DNA of 64,000 bases from Bombyx mori (GCF_030269925.1 NC_085107.1:5084001-5148000), one strand, 5' to 3'. Counted from the first letter of the stretch, positions 1 to 12,010 are shown. The notes: a model not told the origin generated them from the letters alone. Program-made: numbers and translations.

Positions 1-242
1 CGCAACTTCCTCAACAACAGCAGCAGCAACAGCAGCAACAACAACAACAGCAACAACAACAACAGCAGCAACAGCAGCAGCAGCACCAGCAACAACTGCA
101 ACAGGGTCAAACTAGTGTGTATAATTTTGGAGGCATGTCGGGTACCACGCCGCAGGTTCAATTCAAGATGGGCACTGCACCGACTCCTAACACAGCTGTA
201 CGTCGGGTGAGAAAGGCTATCCGTCGAAACCCGCAACGATGA
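1..242 (+). CDS. C-terminal exon of an FG-nucleoporin-like protein (Nup153-like), partial
   Basis: The frame starting at base 3 is open to a TGA at 240-242 and gives the last 79 residues of a protein that begins outside the window. It opens with 24 uninterrupted glutamines (mixed CAA/CAG), then His and more Gln, then a short segment with a Phe-Gly dipeptide (VYNFGGMSG), then a Val-Gln-Phe-Lys stretch and a strongly basic end (RRVRKAIRRNPQR). FG dipeptides followed by a short basic C-terminus that can bind importins is the layout of Nup153/POM121-type nucleoporins of the nuclear basket and pore. Assignment to Nup153 is an inference from this short tail. The polyQ run alone would also fit many transcription regulators. 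No intron interrupts the visible part. Confidence 0.5.
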   Translation, partial: QLPQQQQQQQQQQQQQQQQQQQQQQQQHQQQLQQGQTSVYNFGGMSGTTPQVQFKMGTAPTPNTAVRRVRKAIRRNPQR

Positions 243-900
243 GGAACGTCTGCGATCCTTGACTGGGATCGCAATATGGACTCTGAAATGACTACCCCTA
301 GTAAGTGTCCTCCTAATGTTAGTTTTTGCAAACCAGTAAGGGTGCACAAGAAATAAAATAAGCTACATCCTTTATGGTTCGCGTTATTTGTAAGCACCGA
401 GTACATATACAATAGAGATAAATTTTATATGACCACACCAAACTATTACCCAAAATAGGACAGAGAAATTTACAATGAATTATAAAAGCTACATTTTTGT
501 TTCTAGTGTACCACAATGCCCCTAAAGCAAAATTCTTCCAGAATAACTGAAACATTGGGTTTGTCCAGTGACAGTCCAGTGAGTGGGTGTGTCCAGAGTG
601 TTTCCAGAGATTTCTGAATCTCCGTAAATTTTTAGATGATATGACATGTTCTTCTTTAAGGGAGGCTTAGAAAGTATTTAGCAGTAGAAATTTGTTGGCT
701 GAGTCTTAGGCATTGTTGTCAGTAAACACTTACCATTTAAAATGAGGTGCAGGTTCATCTCCCTTTGTAGATGAAATTAAATATGATATTAAATAGTTAA
801 AAAGAGTACCTGTATTGTAACGATAAGCCGAGATAGAGTAAAGACTCAAAAATGACGGTCCCGAACAAAAATAAACATCCTATACTATGTTCTTTATTGC
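243..900 (+). other. Putative 3' UTR of the nucleoporin-like gene
   Basis: Non-coding sequence follows the TGA directly. An AATAAA at 352-357 lies about 110 nt after the stop and is a plausible polyadenylation signal, though such hexamers are common in AT-rich DNA. No further open frame or repeat family was recognised up to about 900. Confidence 0.35.
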
Positions 901-904
901 GTTT

Positions 905-995
905 GATGAGTGGACAAAGTCAAGGCACACCTGATAACAGCGGTTATCGTAGCCCATAGACATCTCAACTTGAAGACCGCCGCTCTTTGCTATAA
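905..995 (-). repeat. Degenerate Bm1 SINE fragment (3' part)
   Basis: The motif running from a GTGGACAAA segment to GCCCATAGACATCTCAA matches, with many changes, the Bm1 3' portion seen more clearly at 17527-17782 and 60126-60465. It is old and has no visible ends. Confidence 0.45.
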
Positions 996-1011
996 GGTTT
1001 TTTTTTGTTTT

Positions 1012-1370
1012 TTTTTATTGCCCTAGCAGGCAGATGAGCATACGGTCCACCTGATGGTAAGTGGTTACCGTCGCTCATGGACGTCAGGAATGCCAGGGCA
1101 GAGCCAAGCCGCTGTCTACCGCTAAAAGGATGAAGTCTCTATTGTGGTATATAACAGTAGTACAGGTAGAAGTAGACAATATGGTGGTACCTAGCCGTGC
1201 GGGGTCCAATACGACTATACAAGTAACCAAGCACTATCCAGTACTATCCATTTTTTTGTAGGCAGCAGCTTGGCTGTACCTCTGGCATTGATGACGTCCA
1301 TGGGCGTTGGTGACCACTCACCATCAGGTGGGCCGTATGCTCGTCTGCCTACAAAGACAGCAAAAAAAAG
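1012..1370. repeat. Inverted pair of CR1-like LINE 3' ends (imperfect palindrome)
   Basis: Bases about 1012-1118 and 1257-1368 are imperfect reverse complements of each other. Each arm carries the motifs GCAGACGAGCATACGG, CCACCTGATGG and CATGGACGTCA. Both arms match the last ~110 bp of the CR1-like LINE at 54455-54845, with A-rich tails pointing outward. The ~140-bp centre contains a piece resembling Bm1 (GGTGGTACCT...CCGTGCGG). The transcript could fold into a ~100-bp hairpin. It is either a head-to-head double insertion or a foldback derivative. Confidence 0.6.
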
Positions 1371-1380
1371 GAAATTCCCT

Positions 1381-4300
1381 TTTACTTAAGATCTCTAGTT
1401 GTTAGTGTGCAAGTAATTCCTTCTTACAAATTACTCAGACTAATTGAATATTATATTATTACACTGGAGAAACCAGTTCCTGCTGCGCGGTAACTACACT
1501 ACTAAAAGTACAAAATATATTCATTTCTTGAAAATACTCATATCATATATTGATGGCACTACTTTAAAAGTTTTCCTTAAATTCCAATAATAACTATACT
1601 AATTAATATCCTTAAACTAATGATAAAATTGAACTTATTCAGTAACTTTTTATTACAAATAATAGTTTTTCATTAAAGTATGTATCCAGTACAATTTGTG
1701 CAGCACTGGTATGAATATCTAGACCGAGTTTTGCTTTTTCAATAGCACCACAAGTAATCCTTAAATAAGAAGAATAATTAATGGAAGTTGCTAACTGTAA
1801 TTTTTGGGAATATAACAAAATAAATATATTATTATGTGACCTTAAAGATTTTGTAAATAAATATTTGATGAGATTCAATTTTATAACTGATGTGCAGCTT
1901 TTTTGTAATACTCAGCTTGGTAAATTCTGTGAGAGACTAAATATTGTGTTTGACAAATTCGCGAAGTTTGGATATCTACTGTTGGAGCCCCTTTCGCTTA
2001 TAAAGCCCCCTTTCTGTATTCTGTGATGGCACATTTGCTCTGACGACTATCGTTACGATAACCTGTGGACTTTTTTTTCCATATGGTAAATGTGTTTACA
2101 AAAGAAGACATCCTAATCAAATTAAACCAGCTCAGAAGAATTTCATTTATTCCTTCACTCTCATTCATTCATTCAAGATTAAGACGGGGTCTATCTATAG
2201 ATTTTTATAGGAATATTACACTAAACATAAACCAAGGCTTAAAAAAGGGTATTTTGTGTTAGCCGATGGTGTGGTCAGGGATCTGGTGAATACTGCTTTC
2301 CATCCGCTAAGGAGAAGCTGCTCTTTTTTTTTCTGGGTCGTTGAGAATTTGTACTTTATTGAATACGTGCTCGGTGTCCGAATAAGCGAATAGTTCTATT
2401 AGAATTATACATAAACCATAGACTTGAAATTTCATTTTATAAAAGCTGTTTAATTTTTGTTGATAAAATAAATTTGTAAGTTTTTAATATAAGTGTTTGT
2501 TTTACGTGTAACAATTTGTTTTGTGTTAAAATAATAACTCTGTTTTTATTGTTCAGACTGTGACTTATTATTATTATATTATATGTCATTAAAATTTTTG
2601 TGATGTAACTTAACCCTTTTAGTGCTGAGATTATTTTCACATGTTTTGCCGAAATTTCTGAAAATAGTACATTTATTAAGTGTGCCGAGAATTTAATTCA
2701 ATGAATCCTAAATTCACACAAATTATTTTAAATGGTTATTTACAAATGTTAATAGCTTATTAAAAACCTATAAATATACGCGTTAAGATACGCCCGTACA
2801 GGTCGAACCTATATTCAAACTGTACGAAACCACTAATGGAGAGTCAAATCTATCGACAGTTCGCGCTCTAAGGGTTAAAATATATTCAGGTACACATTAT
2901 TTTACAATTTATTATTTTTATAAGAATATATATAGTTTTTTAGCAATTGTAAGTAGTCTAAATATGTTTTTATTGTAACACGAACAACAAATAATACTAT
3001 TGATTTATCGACTTGAGAAATATATATTATAAAATCTTCATTTTAATAATCATGCTTCGATATTATTTTTCTTAAATTGTTAACAGTCGCTTTTGTATAA
3101 GAGCTTCAAATTTTTTTTTAATTCTTAGTATAACCACCATAATGTATTGTAATGTTAACGTAGAATTTATGTACAAGAAAAACTAAGACATGCAGAAATG
3201 CTCAAAAAACCATAATGAATTTCAAATAAAAACGTTTTTATCGATCGACCGCACAGCCTATTGCAAATATGATACTAAAATAATCTAAGTGCATGAGTAT
3301 TTTGTACTAAGTATGGCATTAAGAGACTTATTCTCGGTGATCAAAGACCGATGTTACTGATGCTATTAAGACGTTTAAAAAGTGGTCATCATAAAACTTA
3401 GGTGATGAAACAATTAAAAATCAGGTGATACGTGATACATGGAATCGAACGTTATCGGATTAAAGTGACATTTTACGTGGCGATCATAGAAAATGTGAAC
3501 GCATTGAATAGACAATATTTGTATTTATTTACCTCTTTAAATTTATTGCATTGGGTGGGTAGACTAATTTTTGGATCATCCTGAAAAGTAGTCACGGAAT
3601 TCATGGACATTATAAATGTGATATCCGCCACATAAACCGAATAAATCGAGACAGCTTTTCGTTTACGTTCTGATCGCATCGTCTTTTCGCATTTAAAGTG
3701 TACAATTTCCAAAAATATTCGAATTTGAGTTAATATGGAGCGGAATTATTTAGTATCAGCGGTATTTTACTCATAAATACTGTCAAAAGAGCGTAGTTTA
3801 GTTTTAGTTTTTTTAGTTTACCCTATGTTTTGACTACTATTAACAAAATTAATACGTAATTTTATCATACTTTAAAAGACAGATAATGTAACTGGTAAAA
3901 AAAATATTGCAAAGATGATTAATATTAAAAATGTCGCATGTTTTAAATTTTCAAACACTCTCCTGTAAAATTAGTAAGTTTTGAGATTATACAGTTTTAA
4001 TGCGAGAAGACGATATGTATTTTGATGTATGTGGTATGTATTATGCTGTCATTAAAATTTCGACTCCGCAATCGATCCCCTACATCCTGTATTAAAACAA
4101 CTATTATTTTATTTATTATGAATTGAACTAAAAGAGAACAAAATATAACACATCAATTAGATATTCTTCTGTAGCCCTGGCATATTGTAGAATGTAGAAT
4201 TGCAAATAACATTGACCATATATTAGTTTTGACTTTAATTATATTTTCTATTAACCTTAAGGGTTTTTGATATAATATTAAACGGGCGTTTTACATTTGT

Positions 4301-5425
4301 ATTTAATTATTTAATTTCTTTAAAATATATTATAAATCTATTTTGGTTAACTTTTACTTTGGCATATTCGCTTTTTGTCACTCAGTATATTGAACGCGGC
4401 CACAACTCTGCAAGTGAGTGGTGGTTTTGTTTAGCGCTGATGTGCACGCTATCGAGTACAATTAGTAGTAATGAAATGGTGGATGAAATACGTTATAAGA
4501 GACAGTTTGTTGGCCGCTTCTCATTTATTGGATCATTCTGTGACACTCATGAAGTGTTGTTATCTGAAGAGATGATGTATCCATTTACTCTTGTGCCTTA
4601 ATTGAAGCGCTTACGTTATTCGAACCCGTATCAACATGCTATCCTCCGCGTTCACACATCACGAATAAACATTGCATCTTTTAACTTTTATTCTCTCGTT
4701 AACACAAGTATTTTATTAAATTAGAAATCCTTAGTTACTTCTCGGCTCCTTTCAATCTTTTCTGGTAGATTTAGTATTTGGCCATTCAGATTTAAACGAA
4801 AAACTTGTTTACTCTTTAACTAAATGTAAAAATGATAAATTAGGTTTCACTTCGTACGAATAAAAAAGTAGAAAATAGTCTTAACTCGGATGTTTAAAAC
4901 AAAAAAGTAATAATATGTAATCAAACTTCTTTTAAGATTTCAGAAAATAGGTGTATATCTACGTTCTGACGACTCAGTATCTTTGCTCCCGATATGTGGT
5001 TGAGCCAGATTAGTATGATGATTACTGTTAATCTGTAAATAGATTTCCATATTATGAGCTTAGAATTACAATGTTCTCTCGCTGTAGGGAGGTATTTTAT
5101 TATTAAATCCATTTAGTAAAGAAAAATTCATTAACTAGTTTCACTAACTAAATTCACTAACTTTGAATAGGAAAAAAAAGAAATAACAGTGTACTAAGCA
5201 GGCTTTTGTTGAAGAGTATCCAAATGTCTTAACTAGAGAGTCTTAATAACTAGAGTAAAAACTAACTTTAATATTATTAAATAATTTTTAAATTATTGCG
5301 GTGTCAATAAGGTGCGAAGGTACCAGTAACTATTATATATTTTTTAAGAGAAGCCTTAGGTGGTTGTGGGATGCGATTATTTTGCAAATTCTAATTCGTG
5401 TTAGATAGCTTTCTGCTTAATAATA
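1381..5425. other. AT-rich intergenic sequence, no gene recognised
   Basis: About 4 kb with short chance open frames only. The longest, around 4359-4601 on + (80 codons, slightly higher GC), starts at TTG rather than ATG and has no recognisable motif. No clear repeat family, tRNA or promoter was seen. If the nucleoporin 3' UTR is long, part of this could belong to it. Confidence 0.5.
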
Positions 5426-5429
5426 AATA

Positions 5430-5640
5430 CTAGCTTAGACTCGCGGCTTCATCCCTGTTAATGTTCGAATAATAAAAGTGTCCGTATGGTATAGTACTGT
5501 TTTTCTAGGTGAAAGGTATCTCCTATGTTATTTTCTGTATCCCTGATAAAGTATCTGTAAATTTGCATAATGGTCGGTTATGCAGTTGTTAGGAAGTGAA
5601 AGCGTAAAAAACAAACTCACTTTCGCATTTATAATATTTC
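5430..5640 (-). mobile_element. Short non-autonomous Helitron-like element
   Basis: Read on the minus strand, the segment begins near AATATTATAAATGCGAAAG and ends with a GC-richer subterminal stretch (GAAGCCGCGAGTC) followed by CTAG and T. A CTAG 3' end followed by T, no inverted repeats and a short non-coding body fit a non-autonomous Helitron. It carries no coding capacity. The body is diverged, so the family call is tentative. Confidence 0.4.
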
Positions 5641-5659
5641 TATTGAAGTATGGATGCAC

Positions 5660-8600
5660 TGAGGATTTATACTAAAGAAGTTTAGATGTGCATTCTTATG
5701 AAATGTTTTATATCCGACAGAATAATATTGTTATATAATGCATCAGTAAATCAGTTAAAGAAACATTCGTAACAAAAAAGGAATTTTTAAAGGTCTTTCT
5801 TATAGCCATAATACGAGTATGTTATAAATGAGAAAAATAGATTATATTCACAAAAAATATATTGTGCATAAATTTTCCTTTTGTTGTTTTAAATAAGATA
5901 ATTCATGTACCTATTCGATACAAATATAAAAATACATAATATACAAAGTTTTGGCTGAAGTTGGACTGCTAAAATTACAGTAAACAGAGTTCCTAAACAG
6001 TTTTAATTTTGGCCTGTATCTTATATGCGACTTAATAGTTGATAATAATAATTTAAGTATAAAACGGAAGCAGGTCTTTCGTCCAATACTTGAGTTACTT
6101 TATGAACATGGTACTTATGGGCATTGTTAACATTATATGAATATACATAATATATTTATGCTGATTGTTGCTGCATTATTTTGGATAGTTACTGTTCAGC
6201 TACTTGACGTAATGTGAGTTAATCAAGTTTTAAAATTAATAATAAATCGGTTGTGTAGTTTTGATTTGCTATCACGTATCGTTTAGATTTATTAATGACA
6301 AAACTGAGGAATGATGTTAATGCTTTTTTATATTTGGACTTTTGAGGCGAGATAGGATGTTGTGTGTTAACATTTTGCGCTCTGTTTGAACACGCATCAA
6401 TGATGAGTGTCAGTACTCCGATGCGTAGTTTGTGCGCAGTATGCGACCTTTATGTAATAAATATGCTTTGATTTGGCCTTGTGTACATACATTTTCTTTT
6501 TGTATCGCCTTGGAAGATGAAAAAAGCGTGTGTAGAGGATTACGTAATACTTTATGTAAGTTGTTGTTCGGAATCTATGGATAGTGCAGCGAATGTTAAA
6601 ACATTTCTTTTAGTGTTGAAATAAGACCTACGTGTGTTTAAGATATCTTTTTATTTTTATGAAAATGTGTTTGGCTAATTGTTTATGTGATTTTATTTTA
6701 TGTACCCAATACGACATGTAAACGCTTTGAATTTGTAATTAAGGTATGTAATTGCTATTTGTTATTTAATGTATCTAGTGACTACCAGCGGACTTAAATT
6801 CGGGGAGGATCGTAATTAATGTTAATGGCGGTTTTTGGTTGCCTAAAAATAGCTTTGACTACCAATTACAAGATAAAAAATAAACCATGAACTCAATAAG
6901 CTATATATTGATTTCTCTTATTATTTAACGTATGCCGATGCTTTGTCATGAATAATTTAAATTTTTGTGACGTTTAAATGTAGATAATGAATTAGCCATC
7001 TAGAGTATAACTCTGTTACATATAAGCATAACTAATATTAGGTATGAATGTTTGTATTGTCATGCAAGCAATGTGAAAAATATTAATTAATAATAACATT
7101 TGTAATATGCTATTTTAATAATATAACATTCGTTGCGTATTCAATATCAGATAGTAAAATATTAAATATAAGCTCCAATTTTTTTTTTGCTACGATTTAT
7201 GTTTCGTGTATTCATTATATTTCACTTTATTAAAAACGTTGTGTTGTCGTTTTTGGACCTTACTTATTTTTGAGCGTCAACGTGAATCGATAGGGCTCCA
7301 AATTCGCACGACACGCAGTCATTAAATAGTGTAAAATAAGATATTTTAAATATAATATAATCTTGTACTATCGATGAAACATTACAATAAAAAAGTAATG
7401 GAGATTGGGGAGCAAAACTAAAAGTTGTTACACAACTAAATCTTTGTTTAATGATAATACATGAAATGTTGGTAAATCGTTTAAAATATAATATTCAATT
7501 GTTAATTTGTGAAATGTATTTAGATTTGTTCCTCAATACAAATGGCCAATAAAATTTTGAATTTGTTTTTATTTTATTAAATTGATACCTATTTAGACAA
7601 AATGTTCTTTATTAGATAGTAGTAAGAGTTGATTTTTCGAAACTCATTGCCGTGCCTTTAATGTCAGGAACGCAAATACAAACTGTCCTCGCACTAACGG
7701 CGTGTTAGGTTTATGAAAACGTAAGTTTAAAAAAATACATTTTCATATAAAACTCAGGTTATCGTTTTTATATGAACTGTTTATTTATACGCAACGACGT
7801 GGATCGATATAATCGAAGTATTATTAAATAATTGTGTTAAAGTTCGATGTATCTCGAAACACGAAGCCTGAATTTACGAAAACTTCGAATGAACATTTGT
7901 GACAAATATTTAAAGTTTTTTTTTTCGTAAATACATTACTGAAAAATCTAGCATAATTGGAAGGTTTATTAACCTTCATTCTAAAATAATACTGTTTAGT
8001 AGAGTTGTTAACAACATGCAACTATGGTTGCGGTGAAGTAGGAGTATACTTATAAATTACGTTTCTAATGACATCTTTCTTTATATTTCGTTACTTTTCT
8101 TTTCAGTGTAGTTTTTGCACTTTATAATATTTTTTGTAGCAGTATCCCAAAAAGAGTACTGTTCCCGTTTTCTGCGCGGTGCTCTTTTAGGAGCAGTGAT
8201 CTCTCGCTCTCGCGTGGATGAATAAACGTGTAGAAACACCACACCAGAACTAGAGATTTAATAAAAGTGATATTTAGTTAATGTCGTCTCAAATTAGAGG
8301 ATGTAAAATTATTAACCAATGTAAAAAAAAAACGAATGCAATAATGCTAATTGACAAAACAAATCACAACCTTAGTTTAAAAAAATAAAATATACCTACA
8401 GAAGAATTTAATAAGAAGCCAACAATCCATAATTTGAATTAAACCGTTAATTTGAAAGCATTATTGGATCTGTATTATTAGGTATGAACGCAGTTGGCAT
8501 ACGTACACATTTAAAAAATTTAAAGTTTTCGCACCGTTATTGATAGTTTGGTGGTGTAAAGGTGTAATATTATCTAAACATCAGTTGCTGATCAAACAAT

Positions 8601-8980
8601 TGTTCAACAACAGTAACAGTTCAATTAAATCTCGTTTAGAACTTACTGTAACAGGAATGGATATAGTTTTCTGTGAGCAATCTTGTGTTCAATATATAAA
8701 GGAATTCGTTTCTTGAATGCCGTAAACCGACTCGCGTGCGACTCATAGTATGTTGGATGATGCACTAGATCACAGCTTGCCTGAAGTGGCAACATCCACA
8801 TAATTTCAATTCCAATCAGATAGCGCGTGAACGCATAATATAATACTAATAAACAAACGCCTTATATTATATATTTTTTAAATGTACACATTATATAAAC
8901 GAGTAAACTTTAAATTCGAATTCCGAAACTGTTCATAAATCATTCGGAAAAATGTCTTATAAACGGATAAAAAAAAATAT
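5660..8980. other. AT-rich intergenic sequence, no gene recognised
   Basis: About 3.3 kb of very AT-rich sequence up to the left end of the mariner element. Only short frames are open, and no repeat family or RNA gene was recognised. AATAAA hexamers occur (for example near 7549) but no gene is visible to use them. Confidence 0.5.
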
Positions 8981-9124
8981 ATACCTAGTCAGGTCATAAG
9001 TATTGTCACACAGTAAAAACTTTTCTTTTAGAATGCTGGCCACAAAAAAGTTTATTGAATTCGAATTTCGAATTGTTCATGAAAATAAAAATATATACTT
9101 TTAGAATTTTACTCATTTTTAAAT

Positions 9125-10164
9125 ATGGAGTGGACGCTTAAAGAAGACCGTGTTGCAGTTATTGCGTTGCATCGTTGCGGCTACGCGCCAATTCAAATTT
9201 TTAACACACTGAAAAATTTTAATATAACCAAAAGATTCGTTTATCGTACCATCAAACGATACAATGAAGACTCTAGTGTAGATGACAGGTCAAGAAGTGG
9301 TCGCCCTCGGTCTGTTAGGACTCCAGCAGTGATAAAAGCTGTGAAGGCGCGAATTCAAAGAAATCCCAAACGTAAGCAGAAACTGTTGGCCCTTCAGATG
9401 GGGTTAAGCAGAACCACGGTGAAAAGGGTGTTAAATGAAGACTTAGGGCTTCGGGCATATCGAAGAAAAACAGGACATTGTTTGAATGCTCGTCTAATGG
9501 ACCTGAGACTGAAGAGATGCCGCGCTTTGTTGAAGCGGTACGCGGGAAAAAAATATCGGGAAATTCTTTTTTCGGATGAAAAATTTTTTACCGTAGAAGA
9601 GAGCTACAACAAACAAAATGATAAGGTGTACGCACACAGTAGTGAAGAAACGAGCAACCGTATTCCGCGTGTCCAACGAGGTCATTTTCCATCCTCGCTC
9701 ATGGTATGGTTGGGAGTTTCTTATTGGGGCTTAACAGAGGTACATTTTTGTGAGAAAGGTGTAAAAACGAATGCAGTTGTGTATCAAAATACAGTCCTGA
9801 CGAACCTTGTGGAACCTGTTTCTCATACTAGGCTAATAATAGGCACTGGGTATTCCAACAAGATTCGGCGCCAGCTCATAGAGCGAATAGCACACAAGAC
9901 TAGCTGGCGGCGCGTGAAATCGACTTCATCCGGCACGAAGACTGGCCCACCTCCAGTCCAGATTTGAATTCGTTAGATTACAAGATATGGCAACACTTAG
10001 AGGAAAAGGCGTGCTCAAAGCCTCATCCCAATTTGGAGTCACTCAAGACATCCTTGATTAAGGCAGCCGCCGATATTGACATGGACCTCGTTCGTGCTGC
10101 GATAGACGACTGGCCGCGCAGATTGAAGGCCTGTATTCAAAATCACGGAGGTCATTTTGAATAA
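9125..10164 (+). pseudogene. DD37D mariner transposase, broken by a frameshift and a nonsense codon
   Basis: The ATG at 9125 opens a transposase with an N-terminal helix-turn-helix region, a GRPRS linker motif and an RNase H-like DDE/D domain. The first catalytic Asp (LFSDEK) and the second (FQQDSAPAH) are present. The third is the Asp of the LDYKIW segment. In the sister copy, 37 residues separate the last two, which marks the DD37D (maT) group known from silkworm rather than classical DD34D mariner. Compared with the sister copy, one base is missing near 9830-9838, and a TAG at 9901-9903 replaces a Trp codon. The rest of the frame continues from about 9904 to a TAA at 10162-10164. The repaired length would be about 346 residues. 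It is not expected to make active transposase. Confidence 0.88.
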
Positions 10165-10166
10165 AC

Positions 10167-10172
10167 TTTAAT
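10167..10172 (-). terminator. Possible polyadenylation signal for the STPGR gene inside the mariner element
   Basis: On the minus strand this reads ATTAAA, the common variant signal, about 130 nt after the STPGR stop codon. The first canonical AATAAA on that strand is much further away, near 9049. Both lie within the transposon, so it may supply the 3' end of the host transcript. This is inference only. Confidence 0.25.
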
Positions 10173-10301
10173 GTCATAAGAATCTATGTTTTGTTAAGTT
10201 CATTTTGGTATATGAATGGTTACATAATGAATAAACTTGTTTCAATTATTTTACATTAAACATGTGACAGAATTTATGACCTGACTAGGTATATAGGTAT
10301 C

Positions 10302-11363
10302 TCAAAAAGAATTCATTGCCTTAGGAATTATCGCACCAATTGTTCGATCTTGCTTACTCAAGAACACATGCCTGTGTCCTTGTCCGATAATACCGCAGCC
10401 AAGTTCTTTGACGGAGTATCTTCCGACTCCGGGCCAAACTATGACACGTTGGTACCCAGGAGGTCTGTCGTATGAACTGTTGAACCCGAATTTGTTTCGC
10501 TTAAAGAACTTCGGTTTTAAAACGTCATAGTGTCCCGGTCCTGGATCGTCGGGTCGTCGTATCGACATAACGATATCCACGAGCGCATTTCTGCCTCTAT
10601 ATGGCTGACTTCTATTTGTTTTATTCATGACGCCTAAGTGAGAATTTACATATTTATCAAGACTACCTTTGAGGGCCAGCGGCCAAGTTGCAGCGGAACA
10701 TTTGAGAGAAGTGTTGAAGTGGTTTTTTATTGTGCTACTGTCTCTTTTGCCCGTAAATAAGTCATAAGGGCCCCTAAGTGAAACAACTTTTTTATGTTTC
10801 TGGTCAATCGCATTTTTATCTATAATATTATACCTATTAGGTGCTAGTGACCAGTTAAGAGTCGAGTTTTTAAATCTGCAGGGTTCCTCTCTTTCAAATG
10901 TTGGTCTCGTAGAATGCGAACCATGTGGAGCTCTGAAAGGAGTTTCCTTATAGTAAGTTCCTGGGCCAGGTACTGAACTTTGTTTTTGTTTATTCCGAGC
11001 TCTCCCGAAGCTAAGATTTTTGCAAGCTGGTTCATATTTCTGGGGTTCGGAAATTTCGTGCCAAGCAGGACCTAGGAGTGAAGCTTGCCATTTACGGAGA
11101 TCGAGCACTTTTTGATTTCTGTATCCTAAATTTTTAGCCCAGTCTTCTAATTCGCTTTTATATCTCCAAGGATCTTTGTCTACTTTTCGGTTCTTGTTAA
11201 CTTCGAAAATTTTGTATAACGGTTGAGGACTATAAAGGCATGGGTCACAACCGGCCGGCCTAATTGTATAGAGTCCGCTGGGATCTAGACCAGGATGTAC
11301 CGTGATTTTACCGAACCGCTGGGAACTTGACCCGAATGGCACAAGAATTTTTGAGACAACCAT
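10302..11363 (-). CDS. Sperm-tail PG-rich repeat (STPGR) protein, LEXM/CIMAP2-like
   Basis: An uninterrupted 353-residue frame with an ATG at 11361-11363 in a good insect start context (AAAATGG). It carries spaced Pro-Gly/Tyr motifs typical of STPGR proteins: PGPGTY at residues 132-137, APNRYNI at 174-180, PGPGHYDV at 274-281 and PGVGRYSV at 311-318. The N-terminus (VPFGSSSQRF, then HPGLDPSGLY) resembles the LEXM/C1orf177 (CIMAP2) group of ciliary microtubule-associated proteins. Members of this superfamily bind axonemal microtubules, and testis expression is usual, so a flagellar role is likely. There is no signal peptide or membrane segment. The protein is basic and apparently intronless. 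The stop codon lies 12 bases from a mariner terminus, so the original 3' UTR is interrupted. The STPGR call is firm; the orthologue is less certain. Confidence 0.8.
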   Translation of the reverse strand: MVVSKILVPFGSSSQRFGKITVHPGLDPSGLYTIRPAGCDPCLYSPQPLYKIFEVNKNRKVDKDPWRYKSELEDWAKNLGYRNQKVLDLRKWQASLLGPAWHEISEPQKYEPACKNLSFGRARNKQKQSSVPGPGTYYKETPFRAPHGSHSTRPTFEREEPCRFKNSTLNWSLAPNRYNIIDKNAIDQKHKKVVSLRGPYDLFTGKRDSSTIKNHFNTSLKCSAATWPLALKGSLDKYVNSHLGVMNKTNRSQPYRGRNALVDIVMSIRRPDDPGPGHYDVLKPKFFKRNKFGFNSSYDRPPGYQRVIVWPGVGRYSVKELGCGIIGQGHRHVFLSKQDRTIGAIIPKAMNSF

Positions 11364-11475
11364 TTTTTATTTTTAGTAAACGAGTCAAAACAACTATTTG
11401 ACATTGATGTTAAGGTTTTCAAACTACGTAACTCGCCCAAAAAGGCTTTTATTTTAGGACATAGTGATCAATTAC
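11364..11475 (-). promoter_or_regulatory. Likely 5' UTR/promoter region of the STPGR gene
   Basis: AT-rich sequence directly upstream of the STPGR start codon, ending against an R1-like relic at about 11480. No clear TATA box or initiator could be fixed. It is assigned by position only. Confidence 0.3.
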
Positions 11476-11479
11476 ATTC

Positions 11480-12010
11480 TCTTTGGTTTTGGAGCACAAT
11501 CTTTGTTTTTTAACTGTTTACAATCTAATTTTTAGGCAGACTTGCGGTCAGTCTTGTTCCCGTCTCATTGCCAGTGATGGCACTCTGCCGTTGGTGTATA
11601 TATGGTTAGGTGCAGGTATTTTCCGAAGTTACCGTGCTGTTGACCAGCCATTGGGGTTTCCCCTCTTGTATGACACAAGTATAGCGACGCAATACGCTCC
11701 AAACACGAATATCGGCCGCTATTGACAAACAATGACCAACGTCTTCATCTCCCTGGACTAGGGGGTGGGTCCCCGTCGAGTTGGATTTCGCTTGGAATAA
11801 GATCTCCGGTATCTTAGAATTTGGTCATATTACACGCAGCAACCGCATCAGCAGCTTTGCCACTTTCAAAGTCTCCACCAATTCCATGTAGATGCTCCGG
11901 TGATTTTTTTTCTCTTCTAAGGAGATGGCTCAATGCGCCGGCTATTCGCATCAGCTGGCGAACCAGAATTTTTGAATTCTTTGATAGGTCCAACGGCTTC
12001 AACAGTTAAA
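11480..12010 (-). pseudogene. R1-clade LINE ORF2 relic (RT and C-terminal pieces)
   Basis: On the minus strand, about 11814-12005 gives a frame containing VRQLMRIAGALSHLLR, like the conserved segment after the polymerase core of R1-clade reverse transcriptases. Further along (about 11520-11660) the same strand gives HGNFGKYLH and then TPTAECHHW, the C-terminal region that normally precedes a His/Cys-rich motif. Stops and shifts interrupt it, and the ends are not visible. GC content is higher than the surroundings. It is an old, partial, inactive copy next to the STPGR promoter. The clade call rests on these short motifs. Confidence 0.5.

Larger units (their letters stand above)
8984..10289 (+). 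mobile_element. maT-type (DD37D) mariner element, copy 1, 1306 bp
   Basis: The element is bounded by terminal inverted repeats of about 27 bp (8984-9010 and 10263-10289). Both start CCTAGTCAGGTCATAA and then differ at three positions. Each end is flanked by TA, the target duplicated by mariner-family elements. It encodes a broken transposase (9125-10164) and has the same length as the copy at 29233-30538. The right end lies only 12 bases before the STPGR stop codon. Confidence 0.9.

Noticed and set aside
11821..12009. 62-codon plus-strand frame
   Set aside because: The minus strand of the same segment matches R1-clade reverse transcriptase. The plus frame has no family motif and starts at a non-ATG codon.
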